From NCBI RefSeq assembly GCF_900110615.1, contig NZ_FOEI01000003.1, positions 124,001 through 188,000 of the forward strand: 64,000 bases of DNA, read 5' to 3'. The stretch is from Flavobacterium urocaniciphilum (GTDB lineage: Bacteria > Bacteroidota > Bacteroidia > Flavobacteriales > Flavobacteriaceae). The translations under genes were made by a program, and so were the position numbers. The notes below the pieces were generated by a model. The model made no database searches. It was not told the DNA's origin and saw nothing but the letters and a program-made list of their open reading frames with translations. Of the stretch, positions 9,523 through 19,605 are shown in pieces; position 1 is the first letter of the stretch; each line of letters begins with the position of its first letter.

Positions 9523-9547
9523 TAGTGGTAAATATAATAATAAAAAA

Positions 9548-9778
9548 ATGAAAGCATTTTTTGAAGCAATACAATTTTTATTCGTTGATGTATTATTTCT
9601 TCCTATGGATTTATTCAGAAGATGGGAATTAACGAACTGGTGGGGAGCAAATATTGTTAACTGGATTTTTATTATCGTTTGTTGTTATTGGACAGTATAC
9701 TGGACAAAACAATTAGCAATTTTCAAGAAGTCTGGTGAAGACGAGCAAGATACAACAGCTCATTCATTCTTAGGATAA
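9548..9778 (+). CDS. Small membrane protein, DUF6341-like
   Basis: 76 residues with a hydrophobic, Trp-rich centre (NWWGANIVNWIFIIVCC) forming one membrane helix, and a short acidic C-terminal tail. It matches a small protein family conserved beside upp in Flavobacteria. Function unknown. Confidence 0.65.
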   Translation: MKAFFEAIQFLFVDVLFLPMDLFRRWELTNWWGANIVNWIFIIVCCYWTVYWTKQLAIFKKSGEDEQDTTAHSFLG

Positions 9779-9795
9779 AAAAAGAAAAGGTTCGA

Positions 9796-11067
9796 TTATA
9801 AATCGAACCCTATATCTTTTCTACAATACATCTTATCAAATTTTAGATTTTCTATTGTTTGATAAGATTTTTTTGTGGCTTCTTGGAAGTCGTTACCGTA
9901 TGAAGTAACGGCTAATACTCTTCCACCATTTGAAAGTATTTTTCCGTTTTCTTCTTTTGTTCCAGCATGGAAAACCAAAGATTCTGTTGGATTATTTAAT
10001 CCTGTTATTTCTTTACCTTTTTCAAATTCTTCAGGATAACCTCCAGAAACTACTACAATTGTAGCGGCCGTTCTTTCGTCTAATTCTAAGTTGAAATCTC
10101 CTAATTGTTCTGTTGCTACCGATTGAAATAGCGCTACTAAATCACTTTTAATTCTTGGTAAAACCACTTCAGTTTCAGGGTCACCCATTCTTACATTGTA
10201 TTCAATAACAAAAGGGTTATCACCTACTTTTATCAAACCAATAAATACAAAACCTTTGTATTCAATGTTGTCGTTTTTCAATCCGTTAATCGTAGGAATT
10301 ACAATGCGCTCTTCGATTTTTTGCATTAAAGCTGCATCTGCAAATGGTACTGGAGAAATAGCTCCCATTCCACCTGTATTCAACCCTTTATCACCTTCAC
10401 CAATACGTTTGTAATCTTTTGCAGTTGGTAAAATTTTATAGTTTTTTCCGTCTGTTAAAACAAAACAACTTAATTCGATACCATCTAAAAATTCTTCAAT
10501 AACAACTTTTGCACTTGCTGAACCAAATTTCGCATCGACTAACATCGCTTTTAATTCATCTTTCGCATCTTGAAGATTGTCTAAAATCACAACTCCTTTT
10601 CCAGCTGCTAAACCATCAGCTTTTAGTACATACGGAGGTGAAAGTGTTTCTAAAAACGCATATCCTTTTTCAACCGTTTCAGAAGTAAAACTCTCATATT
10701 TTGCAGTTGGAATATTGTTTTTAACTAAAAATTCTTTGGCAAATTCTTTACTTCCTTCTAATTGAGCACCAGTTTTAGAAGGTCCGATTACAGGAATATT
10801 AGAAATTTGTGCGTCGTTTTTGAAAAAATCATACACCCCATTTACTAAAGGATCTTCTGGACCAACTACTACCATTTCAATAGCATTGTCTAATACAAAT
10901 TGTTTAACCGTTTCGAAATCATTTGGATTCATCGCTACATTAGTAGCAATTTGAGCAGTTCCAGCATTTCCTGGCGCTACAAAAAGTTGTGAGCAAAGTG
11001 AGCTTTGAGTCATTTTCCAAGCAAAAGCATGTTCTCTTCCGCCCGAACCTAAAAGTAAAATGTTCAT
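9796..11067 (-). CDS. purD: Phosphoribosylamine--glycine ligase
   Basis: Second step of purine synthesis: joins glycine to phosphoribosylamine using ATP. The N-terminal MNILLLGSGGREHAFAW, the ATP-grasp segment LKADGLAAGKGV and the C-terminal NVRMGDPETEVVLPR are all present. About 423 residues, full length. The frame stays open 18 codons further upstream, but those codons come from an interspersed repeat (see 11087-11108), and the family begins at MNILLLG. Confidence 0.96.
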   Translation of the reverse strand: MNILLLGSGGREHAFAWKMTQSSLCSQLFVAPGNAGTAQIATNVAMNPNDFETVKQFVLDNAIEMVVVGPEDPLVNGVYDFFKNDAQISNIPVIGPSKTGAQLEGSKEFAKEFLVKNNIPTAKYESFTSETVEKGYAFLETLSPPYVLKADGLAAGKGVVILDNLQDAKDELKAMLVDAKFGSASAKVVIEEFLDGIELSCFVLTDGKNYKILPTAKDYKRIGEGDKGLNTGGMGAISPVPFADAALMQKIEERIVIPTINGLKNDNIEYKGFVFIGLIKVGDNPFVIEYNVRMGDPETEVVLPRIKSDLVALFQSVATEQLGDFNLELDERTAATIVVVSGGYPEEFEKGKEITGLNNPTESLVFHAGTKEENGKILSNGGRVLAVTSYGNDFQEATKKSYQTIENLKFDKMYCRKDIGFDL

Positions 11068-11086
11068 ATTGTGTGTTGTTTGTTTG

Positions 11087-11108
11087 CCCTTCGACAAGCT
11101 CAGGGTGA
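11087..11108. repeat. REP-like interspersed repeat copy
   Basis: CCCTTCGACAAGCTCAGGGT is a partly palindromic element (CCCT...AGGG) that I recognise as a very common interspersed repeat in Flavobacteria. It lies 20 bases before purD and, read in the purD frame, encodes the typical SLSKG peptide. A diverged copy sits inside rmlD at 63859-63880. Confidence 0.6.
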
Positions 11109-11207
11109 ATTGTTGGCACAAAAATAGTTTCTTTTACTTGGAAAAAAAAGTAAGTCTTTATTAGATTATAAAAATAGGTTTGTTATTTTTGAATAAATTC
11201 AGAAAAC

Positions 11208-12518
11208 GTGTTCAACTTATTTAATTTAACGCTTAAAATTAATGGTTTCCCCATGAAGGAAGCTCAGGTTGAATTTGAAAAAAATCTACAAATATCTGAT
11301 TCTGAATATCATAAATTCATCGAAGAAAAAAGAAAGGAAATTGTACAGTTTCATATAGAAAACAATCCTTTTTACAATAATTTAGTTGGAAATGCTGATT
11401 TTTTCGATTGGAATAAATTACCTATTCTTACGAAAAAAAACTTGCAAGTCCCTTTACAAGAAAGACTATCGAAAGGATTTGAAAAGAATATTTACATCAA
11501 CAAAACTTCGGGTTCTAGTGGCGACCCATTTATTTTTGCGAAAGATAAATTTTCACACGCTCTAACTTGGTATTCCAACATTTACCGATTTGGTTGGTTT
11601 GGAATTGACTTTAATAAATCGTATCAAGCTCGATTTTACGGTATTCCTTTAGACAAGTTTGGTTATTATAAAGAACGCTTTAAAGATTTTTTAGCGAAGC
11701 GTTATCGTTTTCCAATTTTCGATTTGTCGGATGTGGTTTTAGAAGATATATTGAAGAAATTTCAAGGTACAAAATTTGATTACATCAATGGATACACAAG
11801 TTCTGTAGTGCTTTTTGCAAAATTTTTACAATCGAAAAATATCGTTTTAAAAGACGTTTGTCCGACGTTGAAAGTTTGTATGGTAACATCGGAAATGTTG
11901 TTTGATGATGATAAAATCTTACTCGAAAAATATTTAGGAGTTCCGATTGTCAATGAATACGGTGCTTCCGAATTGGATTTATTAGCTTTTCAGAATCCGA
12001 ATGGCGAATGGCAAGTGAATAGCGAAACTTTATTCATAGAAATTTTAGATGAAAATAATCAACCGGTTCCCAATGGTACTTCTGGGAAAGTGGTAGTGAC
12101 TTCCTTATATAACCAAGCGCATCCATTTATTAGATATGAAATTGGAGACATTGGAATTTTAGACGAAAAAAGCACTTGGAAAAAACCTATTTTAAAACAA
12201 TTAATTGGTAGAACGAATGATATTGCTGTATTGCCGAGTGGGAAAAAATCGCCTGGTTTAACGTTTTATTACGTTACAAAAAGCATTATTGAGGACGATG
12301 GAAATGTGAAAGAATTCGTTATCAAACAAACGCAATTAGATTGTTTTGAAATTGATTACGTGAGTGAAAAAGAATTGACCTCTGCACAAATAGAAGAAAT
12401 TCAAAAAGCGATTGATTTGTATTTGGAACCCAATTTGAAATTTACGTATACAAGAAAAGAATTTTTAACGAGAAGTAATCGTGGAAAGTTGAAGCAATTT
12501 ACTTCGTTATTGAAATAG
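11208..12518 (+). CDS. Phenylacetate--CoA ligase family protein (CapK-like)
   Basis: A 436-residue adenylate-forming enzyme of the PaaK/CapK group. The nucleotide loop KTSGSSGDPF is near residue 101, and later motifs include NEYGASE and YEIGDIG. CapK-like members often sit in polysaccharide loci, and this one borders such a locus, so it may activate an acyl group for a glycan; that is inference. The first codon is GTG; an ATG 15 codons later is an alternative start. Confidence 0.75.
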   Translation: MFNLFNLTLKINGFPMKEAQVEFEKNLQISDSEYHKFIEEKRKEIVQFHIENNPFYNNLVGNADFFDWNKLPILTKKNLQVPLQERLSKGFEKNIYINKTSGSSGDPFIFAKDKFSHALTWYSNIYRFGWFGIDFNKSYQARFYGIPLDKFGYYKERFKDFLAKRYRFPIFDLSDVVLEDILKKFQGTKFDYINGYTSSVVLFAKFLQSKNIVLKDVCPTLKVCMVTSEMLFDDDKILLEKYLGVPIVNEYGASELDLLAFQNPNGEWQVNSETLFIEILDENNQPVPNGTSGKVVVTSLYNQAHPFIRYEIGDIGILDEKSTWKKPILKQLIGRTNDIAVLPSGKKSPGLTFYYVTKSIIEDDGNVKEFVIKQTQLDCFEIDYVSEKELTSAQIEEIQKAIDLYLEPNLKFTYTRKEFLTRSNRGKLKQFTSLLK

Positions 12519-12573
12519 CCTCACCCCAACCCTCACCAAAGGAAAGGGAGCAATAACGTGATTTAGTTTGTGC

Positions 12574-13338
12574 TTAAATTTTTAACTTATACTTTGGTTT
12601 GATAACCAACTGAACATATAAAAAGCGAAATGTATCCGAACAAGCTGATATAAAATTACGTTGGTGAAATTCTCTATACACTTTAAAGTTAAATCGAATT
12701 AATTTCCATTTTGAAGCTGAAATAGAATCTTTTCGTACACGATAATATGCTAAACTTTCGGTTACAGGATAGGCAATTTGAATTTGTTTTACAATGTGTA
12801 GCCACAACATCCAATCTTGTCTTTTTTTGATGGAAGAAATTGGAATTTTTCCAAAGAAATCAACTGAATAAATTCCCGTTAAGTTGCCAATCCAATTACA
12901 ATAATATAATTGCTTAAAACTAATTTTTGAAGGAGTTGTAATCGTTTCATTGCGCAAAGTACCATCTTCATCAATCGTTTCATAGAACGAAAAGGTAAAC
13001 GGAATATTTTGAGTTTGCATGAAGTTGATTTGCTTTTCCAATTTTTCTGGTTTCCACAAATCGTCGGCATCTAAAAAAGCAATAAAATTACCTTTTGCTT
13101 GTTGTATAGCATGATTTCTTGCTACACCGGCTCCAGAATTTTGTTCTAAATGAAAGACTTTAATTCTAGTATCTAGTTTAGCGAAATTTGAAATTATTGT
13201 AAATGTATCATCCGAAGAACAATCGTCTACAATAATCATTTCCCAATTTTTATGAGTTTGATTTAAAACAGATTGAATGGTTTGAGAAATGAAATTACTC
13301 GAATTAAAGGTTGGAGTTATGATGGAAACTAAGCTCAT
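12574..13338 (-). CDS. Glycosyltransferase family 2
   Basis: GT-A inverting glycosyltransferase, 254 residues. N-terminal SIITPTFNSSNFI, DDCSSDDT, GAGVARNHA and the metal-binding DxD-type AFLDADD are visible. Its start overlaps the end of the upstream sugar-transferase gene by a base, marking it as the last gene of the leftward polysaccharide operon. Confidence 0.9.
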   Translation of the reverse strand: MSLVSIITPTFNSSNFISQTIQSVLNQTHKNWEMIIVDDCSSDDTFTIISNFAKLDTRIKVFHLEQNSGAGVARNHAIQQAKGNFIAFLDADDLWKPEKLEKQINFMQTQNIPFTFSFYETIDEDGTLRNETITTPSKISFKQLYYCNWIGNLTGIYSVDFFGKIPISSIKKRQDWMLWLHIVKQIQIAYPVTESLAYYRVRKDSISASKWKLIRFNFKVYREFHQRNFISACSDTFRFLYVQLVIKPKYKLKI

Positions 13339-14690
13339 TAATATGCTTTTTCTTCTCCTCTTAATGCGTTAATAACTGTTTTGAAGATTATTTTTAAATC
13401 AAGTAAAATTGTCCAATTCTCAAGATAAAAAATATCGAAACGTACACGATTAATAATGTCTTTATCTGATTCTACCTCTCCTCTATATCCATTAATTTGA
13501 GCTAAACCAGTAATTCCGGGTTTAATAAAATGTCTAACCATAAATTTATCGACACTTTTGGCATACATTTCAGTATGACTAACCATATGTGGTCTTGGTC
13601 CAACAACAGACATATCTCCTAATAAAACATTGAAAAATTGTGGTAATTCATCAATACTAGATTTTCGTAAAAATCTTCCTAAACGTGTTATTCTAGGATC
13701 GTTTTTTTGAACTTGCTCTAAATCTGCAATTGGATTTAAACGCATGGATCTAAACTTATAACACAAAAATTCTTCATAATTTAAACCGTTTCTTTTCTGT
13801 TTGAAAAAAATTGGTCCTCTAGAATCAAATTTGATTAAAATAGCTAAGATTGGAATAAGCCAAGATAAAAGAAAAACGATAATTAATAGAGAAAAAATAA
13901 TATCAAATACACGTTTAAAACGTTTGTTTATTTCTTTTTCCAATGGAATAGTTCGTAGCGAAATAATTGGAATATATCCATAATATTCTACCGCTAAATT
14001 TCTTAAAAGTGTACTTTTATTATCGGGTAATAATTTAATTGTTTTAAGGTTATTGTCGGCAAAATTAATTACATCTTCAACATCGTTATTACTCAATGTT
14101 TTTAGGGAACCATACATTTCATCAACTTTGTTTTCTAAAACAAAATTAAATACTTCTTCTAAACCTGATTTTTTATTTGGTTTTAACTCAAATATTTTTA
14201 ATAAATTATATCCGTAATCAGGATTATCATTGAAAAAACTCTCTAATTCTTCAACACTTTTTCCATTTCCAATTATGACAACTGTTCTTAGGTTTCCTCC
14301 ATAAAAAAGGCGGTATTTTCTCAATAAGAAAAAGATTGAAAATTTAAGTAATGCAACTGAAGTAAAACTTAAAAAAATATAATACCAAACTTCGTCAATT
14401 GTTACATACTTATATTTATAACCTACATAAGCAAATGTAACCATACTTATGAAGAAAAATTGTTTAAATAATTTTCCTAAAATTTGTACTTCTTTAGTGT
14501 ATCGATAGACTTCGTAAAATCCAGAATAATAAGATATAGCCAACCAAAAAACAGAAACAATGGTATGATAACCAAAATTACTCATGGCAGAACGCATACA
14601 TACTAATACTAATAAATTTATAATTAATAAATCTAAAATAGTTTGTATAGGTCTAATATATCCCGAATATCTTCCTGTTTTCTTCTTCAA
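13338..14690 (-). CDS. Polyprenyl-phosphate sugar-1-phosphate transferase
   Basis: Starts the repeat unit by moving a sugar phosphate from UDP-sugar to undecaprenyl phosphate. N-terminal four-helix membrane part (about 10-120), a CoA-binding-like middle domain, then a membrane helix near 265 and the catalytic domain with KRVFDIIFS, FFKQKRNG, KFRSM, DELPQFFNVLLGDMSVVGPRP and KPGITGLAQ. 450 residues, typical of the WbaP/WcaJ/ExoY family. Confidence 0.92.
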   Translation of the reverse strand: MKKKTGRYSGYIRPIQTILDLLIINLLVLVCMRSAMSNFGYHTIVSVFWLAISYYSGFYEVYRYTKEVQILGKLFKQFFFISMVTFAYVGYKYKYVTIDEVWYYIFLSFTSVALLKFSIFFLLRKYRLFYGGNLRTVVIIGNGKSVEELESFFNDNPDYGYNLLKIFELKPNKKSGLEEVFNFVLENKVDEMYGSLKTLSNNDVEDVINFADNNLKTIKLLPDNKSTLLRNLAVEYYGYIPIISLRTIPLEKEINKRFKRVFDIIFSLLIIVFLLSWLIPILAILIKFDSRGPIFFKQKRNGLNYEEFLCYKFRSMRLNPIADLEQVQKNDPRITRLGRFLRKSSIDELPQFFNVLLGDMSVVGPRPHMVSHTEMYAKSVDKFMVRHFIKPGITGLAQINGYRGEVESDKDIINRVRFDIFYLENWTILLDLKIIFKTVINALRGEEKAY

Positions 14691-15674
14691 CTAGTATATG
14701 TATTTAGAAAAATCTTTGTGTTCTTCTTTAGCTAATTCTTCAGGAGACAATGATTTAAAATATTCATAGGTGATTTTCATTCCTTCTGCACGACTAACTT
14801 TAGCTTCCCATCCTAAAATTTCTTTAGCTTTTGTAGTGTCTGGTTGACGTTGCATTGGGTCGTTTACAGGTAAATCTTTATAAATTACTTTCTGATTGGT
14901 TCCTGTTAATTTAATAATTTCTTCGGCGAAATCACTAATCGTAATTTCATCTGGATTTCCAATATTTACAGGTAAATGGTAATCAGAATGTAATAGTCTA
15001 TAAATTCCTTCTACTTGGTCAGAAACATAACAAAACGAACGTGTTTGACTACCATCTCCAAAAACCGTTAAATCTTCACCTCGTAATGCTTGTCCTATAA
15101 AAGCAGGAATTACACGACCATCGTTTAGTCGCATTCTTGGTCCGTAAGTGTTAAAAATACGAACAATACGTGTTTCTACACCGTGAAACGTATGGTAAGC
15201 CATTGTTATAGATTCTTGAAAACGTTTCGCTTCGTCATACACACCACGTGGTCCGATTGTATTTACATTTCCATAATATTCTTCTGTTTGTGGATGCACT
15301 AATGGATCACCATATACTTCAGAAGTTGAAGCAATAAGTATTCTCGCTTTTTTAACTCGCGCTAAACCTAATAAATTATGTGTTCCTAAAGATCCAACTT
15401 TTAATGTTTGGATTGGTATTTTCAAATAATCTATTGGACTTGCTGGCGACGCAAAGTGTAATATATAGTCTAATTCTCCTGGAACATGAACAAACTTAGT
15501 TATATCATGATGATAAAACTCAAAGTTTTTTTCTTTAAATAAATGTTCAATATTTTTTAAATCACCAGTGATTAAATTGTCCATACCAATAACAAAATAA
15601 CCTTCGGCTAAAAATCTATCGCATAAATGTGAGCCTAAAAAACCCGCAGCACCTGTAATTAATATTCTTTTCAT
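14691..15674 (-). CDS. UDP-glucuronate decarboxylase (UDP-xylose synthase-like)
   Basis: Extended short-chain dehydrogenase of 327 residues: [13 protein letters not shown]-binding loop, STSEVYGDP and the YxxxK active site (YDEAKRF). The [14 protein letters not shown] segment is characteristic of UDP-glucuronic acid decarboxylases, which make UDP-xylose. It abuts the sugar-transferase gene, so its product is probably a sugar donor for the same glycan. Confidence 0.85.
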   Translation of the reverse strand: MKRILITGAAGFLGSHLCDRFLAEGYFVIGMDNLITGDLKNIEHLFKEKNFEFYHHDITKFVHVPGELDYILHFASPASPIDYLKIPIQTLKVGSLGTHNLLGLARVKKARILIASTSEVYGDPLVHPQTEEYYGNVNTIGPRGVYDEAKRFQESITMAYHTFHGVETRIVRIFNTYGPRMRLNDGRVIPAFIGQALRGEDLTVFGDGSQTRSFCYVSDQVEGIYRLLHSDYHLPVNIGNPDEITISDFAEEIIKLTGTNQKVIYKDLPVNDPMQRQPDTTKAKEILGWEAKVSRAEGMKITYEYFKSLSPEELAKEEHKDFSKYIY

Positions 15675-17005
15675 TTGATTTTAAGTCTTTTGTTTTCATT
15701 TTTATAATTAAACAAACAATAAAATATAATAAAATACAATACTCCGGTTTGTCTCCATAAAAATGATTCGGTCAAAAATAAGCTTATCATTAGAATTGCA
15801 AAAGAAATATGTATAAAATCTTTGTGCTTAATTGCGTTTTTAATGTTTATTAATAAAATAGTTATTAAAAATAGAAATCCAATAAAACCTAATTCTGCAA
15901 AATTTTGTATATACTGATTGTGAAAATTAAAATCTCCATATCCTGGATATAGATTATACTTTTTTTCTTTTTCTTGTAATTTCTTTAAAGATGCATTTAG
16001 TCCTAATCCATTCCAAAACAATGGTTCTTCTTTAAAAATTTCTAAAAACATTCTGAATTGGTAAACTCTAAAAGCAGTACCTGGGAAATAATCATGATGT
16101 TCAAACTTTTCATTATTCCACGCTTCATAAATACTTATATAATTCACCCCTTCATCTGCTTCGTTATACACACTATGACTAACACTTGTGTTTGTATTAG
16201 ATTGGAATTCTACTAAAAATCTATTTTTAATTTTACTAAAACTTAATATACTTCCTAAAACGATAATAAAAATGGCTAAATTTCGTAATCGCATTTTATT
16301 GGAAGATTTAGTAAAATAGAAGAAATGAATTCCAATTAAAAAAATAAATACAATAATTATGTTTTTAGATGATAATAAGAATAAGAAAACAAAAAGAACA
16401 GATGCACAAAAAATATCAATTTTACTTTTTATTTCTTTGTTTAAGAAATAGAAAAAGGCAACTGCAACATATACAGAAATATGAATAGCGTTTAAAAGTT
16501 TTGGAACCAATCCGAAATCATCGTCGTATTCTCCATGATAGAAAAATGCTCTTTGATCACCAGAAACTGCAAAACGAAACGCTCCTCTTAACAGAAAGAA
16601 TAAAGCATAAAACACCATACTAAAACTATAATATTTTACCAGTTTTAAAACTTGGTTTTTGGTAAAAGGATTCATTATTAAAAAAGAAACCGGTATTAAA
16701 AACAAGGTAATTTCTTTAGAAATAGCAGAAATAGTTCTAGAAGCATCAATTGTCCAAAAATAGGATAAAGCCATCCACACGAAAAGTAAAATTGGAAAAA
16801 TTAATCCAATTTGAGTAGAAAACTTAGTGTTTCTGTTAAGAACTAAAACAGATAAAATGAAAATGGCTGTACAAACATTATTAATTGCCATTAAAGTTGG
16901 CAATGTGACTAATATAAGTAAAAAGGGTATAAAAGATTTATTTAGTTGTTGCTCTGCTTTAATTTCTTGCCAAGCATTTGCTAAAAAACTGTAAATATTC
17001 ATCAT
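15671..17005 (-). CDS. O-antigen ligase/polymerase-like membrane protein
   Basis: About 444 residues with roughly ten membrane helices and a large periplasmic loop before the last helices containing the pattern NGLGLNASL and [18 protein letters not shown], as in Wzy_C/WaaL proteins. Probably polymerises or ligates the glycan at the periplasmic side. The start overlaps the preceding glycosyltransferase gene by 47 bases. Confidence 0.8.
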   Translation of the reverse strand: MMNIYSFLANAWQEIKAEQQLNKSFIPFLLILVTLPTLMAINNVCTAIFILSVLVLNRNTKFSTQIGLIFPILLFVWMALSYFWTIDASRTISAISKEITLFLIPVSFLIMNPFTKNQVLKLVKYYSFSMVFYALFFLLRGAFRFAVSGDQRAFFYHGEYDDDFGLVPKLLNAIHISVYVAVAFFYFLNKEIKSKIDIFCASVLFVFLFLLSSKNIIIVFIFLIGIHFFYFTKSSNKMRLRNLAIFIIVLGSILSFSKIKNRFLVEFQSNTNTSVSHSVYNEADEGVNYISIYEAWNNEKFEHHDYFPGTAFRVYQFRMFLEIFKEEPLFWNGLGLNASLKKLQEKEKKYNLYPGYGDFNFHNQYIQNFAELGFIGFLFLITILLINIKNAIKHKDFIHISFAILMISLFLTESFLWRQTGVLYFIIFYCLFNYKNENKRLKIK

Positions 17006-18053
17006 TTATTTTGTTCCAATTAAACTTATTAGCAATGGCATCAAAGTTGTTTTTTACAAACTGCAAGTTATCATTTTTTTTAATTGTTTCAAGTATTTTT
17101 TTAACATCCTCAGATGATTCAAAATAATAAGCGTTTTCTTCTAAAACTCCTTTGTTAAAAAGATTATTATGAGCCACAACTAAGGCTTGCGAAGCCATTG
17201 CCTCTAACAATGATGGATTGGTACCACCAACTGTATGTCCGTGAAAGTATAAATTTGAAAAATATCTTAAATTATCTAAATGATTTAAATTATAAATAGC
17301 ACCTAAAAATTGAATTTTAGTACAAGTTGCAAATTTGTTTTTTAAGTATTCGCCGTATTTAGTATTATGATTTCCAATAACTAAAATTGGTTTTTCATCT
17401 GTACTTTTCATTACACCTTCCAAAACCATATCCAAATTATTTTCTGGTTCGAAACGTGCCATAATCATGTTGAAGTTATGTTTTTCAACATTATAAATAT
17501 TTAAAATTTCTTCATTTGGCGAATCAAAATTATGTGCTCCATAAGCAATATATTCACTTTCTTTATTATGCGTTTTTAAAAGATAATCTTGAATACCTAA
17601 AGAATCTGAAATTAAAAAATCACTTTTTTTAGCGGCTAATTTTTCAGCAATTTTTAAAACTTTCTGAACGGATTTGCTGTATTTAGTACGTCTCCATTCT
17701 AAACCATCCATGTTCGTAATTACGATACTTTTTTTAGGATGCAAATCGTACCAAAATGCACTGCTTGTGTAACCTAATTGTAAAATAATATCGAAGTTTC
17801 TTTTTCTAGAATCCAGAATACAGTTTAAGTCATAAATAAATTGTCCTACCGTTCCAATTTTATGTTCTGGGTCGTTACATTTAATTAAATGTACTTTCTC
17901 AAATTTAGTTTCAGTATAAGGATGATTATGTGGTGTATAAACAAAAACTTCATGTCCAGCATTTGCAGCATGTGTAGCAAAGAATTCGGCAAATTGTTCA
18001 AATCCGCCATAGTTATTTGGAATACCTCGTGTTCCTAAAATTCCTATTTTCAT
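16959..18053 (-). CDS. Glycosyltransferase family 4 with DUF1972 N-terminus
   Basis: Retaining GT-B enzyme, 364 residues. The N-terminal motif GILGTRGIPNNYGGFEQF defines the DUF1972 rhamnosyltransferase-like group, and the C-terminal half has HTVGGTNPSLLEAMASQALV for nucleotide-sugar binding. First gene of the leftward operon, divergent from the interrupted oxygenase gene. Confidence 0.88.
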   Translation of the reverse strand: MKIGILGTRGIPNNYGGFEQFAEFFATHAANAGHEVFVYTPHNHPYTETKFEKVHLIKCNDPEHKIGTVGQFIYDLNCILDSRKRNFDIILQLGYTSSAFWYDLHPKKSIVITNMDGLEWRRTKYSKSVQKVLKIAEKLAAKKSDFLISDSLGIQDYLLKTHNKESEYIAYGAHNFDSPNEEILNIYNVEKHNFNMIMARFEPENNLDMVLEGVMKSTDEKPILVIGNHNTKYGEYLKNKFATCTKIQFLGAIYNLNHLDNLRYFSNLYFHGHTVGGTNPSLLEAMASQALVVAHNNLFNKGVLEENAYYFESSEDVKKILETIKKNDNLQFVKNNFDAIANKFNWNKINDEYLQFFSKCLARN

Positions 18054-18159
18054 AAATTGGGATATAGGGCAAAAATAATATTTTATATAATCTTATTCTC
18101 TTTTTTTATTAAAAATAAAATCTTTATACCAGTATAGTTTAATATGATAAATATCATGA

Positions 18160-18188
18160 TTGTTTGTATCGTAATTTTTGTACTTTTG
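18160..18188 (+). promoter_or_regulatory. Promoter of the interrupted oxygenase gene
   Basis: TTG at 18160-18162 and TACTTTTG at 18181-18188 (18-base spacer) are a full match to the Bacteroidota promoter pattern, ending 23 bases before the oxygenase start codon. It may now transcribe only the N-terminal fragment. Confidence 0.6.
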
Positions 18189-18211
18189 TTTTTGAGAAAA
18201 AGAAAAACTTG

Positions 18212-18817
18212 ATGATAAATTTTGAATTTTTAGAAGCAAATAAAGAAAATTTACGTGTTCAATATTTAACGGCACAACCATTTCCTTATTTAATTATTGA
18301 TAATTTCTGTGATGAAGAAAAGCTTTTAAGAGCTTATGATTCCATTCCAGAATTAGAAAACAAAAGCAGAGATTATGCTTTTGCCAACAATAAATTTGAA
18401 AAATCAAATTATAAAGTTTTATCTCCAGAATTAGAAGAATTATACTACGACTTATCTTCAGATAGATTTAATGCAATATTATCTTTTATTACTGCTAAAA
18501 AGACATTTGTTGATCCAAAAAATCATGGTGGAGGATTACATCAAGGTAAGAAAAACAGTTTTTTAGACATGCATTTGGATTTCAATTATCATCCGTTACA
18601 AAAAAATTGGTATCGTGAATTGAATTTACTATTGTATTTAAATAAAGATTGGAAACCTGAATACAAAGGCGGTTTAAAAATTAAAGATTTGCGTACTGAT
18701 GAAGAAGCAGAATTAGAAGTACCGTTTAACAGATTGATTATTCAGCAATGTGCTCCTTATACATTACATGGATATGATATGACTAATTTCCCAGAAGGAA
18801 GATACCGTACATCCATT
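18212..18817 (+). pseudogene. 2OG-Fe(II) oxygenase, N-terminal fragment (cut by prophage)
   Basis: Non-heme iron dioxygenase related to prolyl hydroxylases. The iron ligands H121, D123 and H186 and the 2-oxoglutarate-binding R199 are all in this 202-codon piece. Immediately after RTSI the reading frame enters prophage sequence and stops at 18856 after 12 foreign residues. The missing 56 codons are at 53309-53479. The ATG at 18212 is chosen over one 16 codons upstream because it lies after the promoter and begins the conserved MINFEFLEAN start. Confidence 0.88.
18814..18817. other. Left copy of the target-site duplication (CATT)
   Basis: CATT here and at 53305-53308 is the only overlap that rebuilds the oxygenase in frame (Arg-Thr-Ser-Ile-Ala-Thr-Tyr). 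A Mu-type element usually makes 5 bp; the fifth base differs (C versus A). Confidence 0.75.
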
Positions 18818-18826
18818 TATAATCGA

Positions 18827-18866
18827 AAAATTGAAATGTGCCACTTTGTAAATTGAAATGTGTCAC
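18827..18866. repeat. Left-end transposase-binding repeats L1 and L2
   Basis: TTGAAATGTGCCACTTT (from 18831) and TTGAAATGTGTCACTTT (from 18853) repeat directly with a 22-bp period just inside the left end. Inverted relatives occur at the right end (53189-53203 and 53283-53296). This is the expected layout for transposase end-binding sites. Confidence 0.7.
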
Positions 18867-18914
18867 TTTTTGAGCAAATATAAACATTCTTTAAATAACA
18901 TTTAAACGAAATTT

Positions 18915-18938
18915 AAAGCCCCAATGAGGGGCTTTTTT
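18915..18938. terminator. Terminator at the prophage left end
   Basis: AAAGCCCC / GGGGCTTT stem with a 6-base loop and a T-run on the + strand. It overlaps the end of the leftward formyltransferase gene and also blocks rightward read-through from the host oxygenase promoter. Confidence 0.8.
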
Positions 18939-19605
18939 ATGTACTTGGAGAGCCGTAACGCTCAATCATAAGCAAATCGGGTTTATACACATCTTTTACA
19001 TCTGTATTCGGCTCAAAAGTGCTAAATTCTTTCTTCTGTGGCTTTTTTATAATTATTCCGTTACTTATATCAAATAACGCTTTTTCAATCAAACGTAGCC
19101 CCATAGATTGTAATTCATGTTCCCATAATAGTCGTGCCGCTTTCCTTGAATCCATTGCGTACATTTTAGGATCAATAAAGCAAAAGTCTTGGTAAGCAAT
19201 ATCGCCTCTATCAATACCGTCATTTAACCAAAATACAGAACCTCCAGTTATTGGGTCACGCATTCGGATTGCCCACTCAATAGACGAACGCCCACGATGG
19301 CGAGGTAATAAACTCGGATGGTATCCAATCCACCCAATTTTAGCCTTATACCTTGTTTTCTTTCCTATATAATCAAATGAGTGGGCGGTTATTCCAATAT
19401 CTACATTATCCGGGAAAGTATCAGCGGTTAATGTTCCCGCTGGTACATGCCTAATCCCAAAAGTATGAGCCATTTTTGTAACATACTTATCATCTAATGG
19501 CGAACATACGCCTACAATTTCGACAAAATCAAGCCTATTACAAAGACTGAATACTTGCTCCCCAAAATACTTTTGTCCCGATATAAAAACTCTTATTTTT
19601 TTCAT
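18937..19605 (-). CDS. Formyltransferase family protein
   Basis: Predicted to transfer a formyl group from 10-formyltetrahydrofolate to an amine. The folate-enzyme hallmark HPSLLPRHRG is near residue 95, followed by GGSVFWLNDGIDRGDI, as in methionyl-tRNA formyltransferase and GART domains; 222 residues, so the catalytic domain with a short C-terminal part. The start overlaps the GNAT stop by ATGA. Last gene of the prophage left-end module, suggesting modification of nucleic acid or another phage target; substrate unknown. Confidence 0.8.
   Translation of the reverse strand: MKKIRVFISGQKYFGEQVFSLCNRLDFVEIVGVCSPLDDKYVTKMAHTFGIRHVPAGTLTADTFPDNVDIGITAHSFDYIGKKTRYKAKIGWIGYHPSLLPRHRGRSSIEWAIRMRDPITGGSVFWLNDGIDRGDIAYQDFCFIDPKMYAMDSRKAARLLWEHELQSMGLRLIEKALFDISNGIIIKKPQKKEFSTFEPNTDVKDVYKPDLLMIERYGSPST

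Noticed and set aside
18164-18211. Oxygenase start 16 codons upstream
   Set aside because: It would begin inside the promoter region; the conserved protein begins at 18212.
19371-19380. Third copy of the operator core AATCAAATGA
   Set aside because: It lies inside the formyltransferase coding sequence with no promoter or full palindrome; probably chance in AT-rich DNA.
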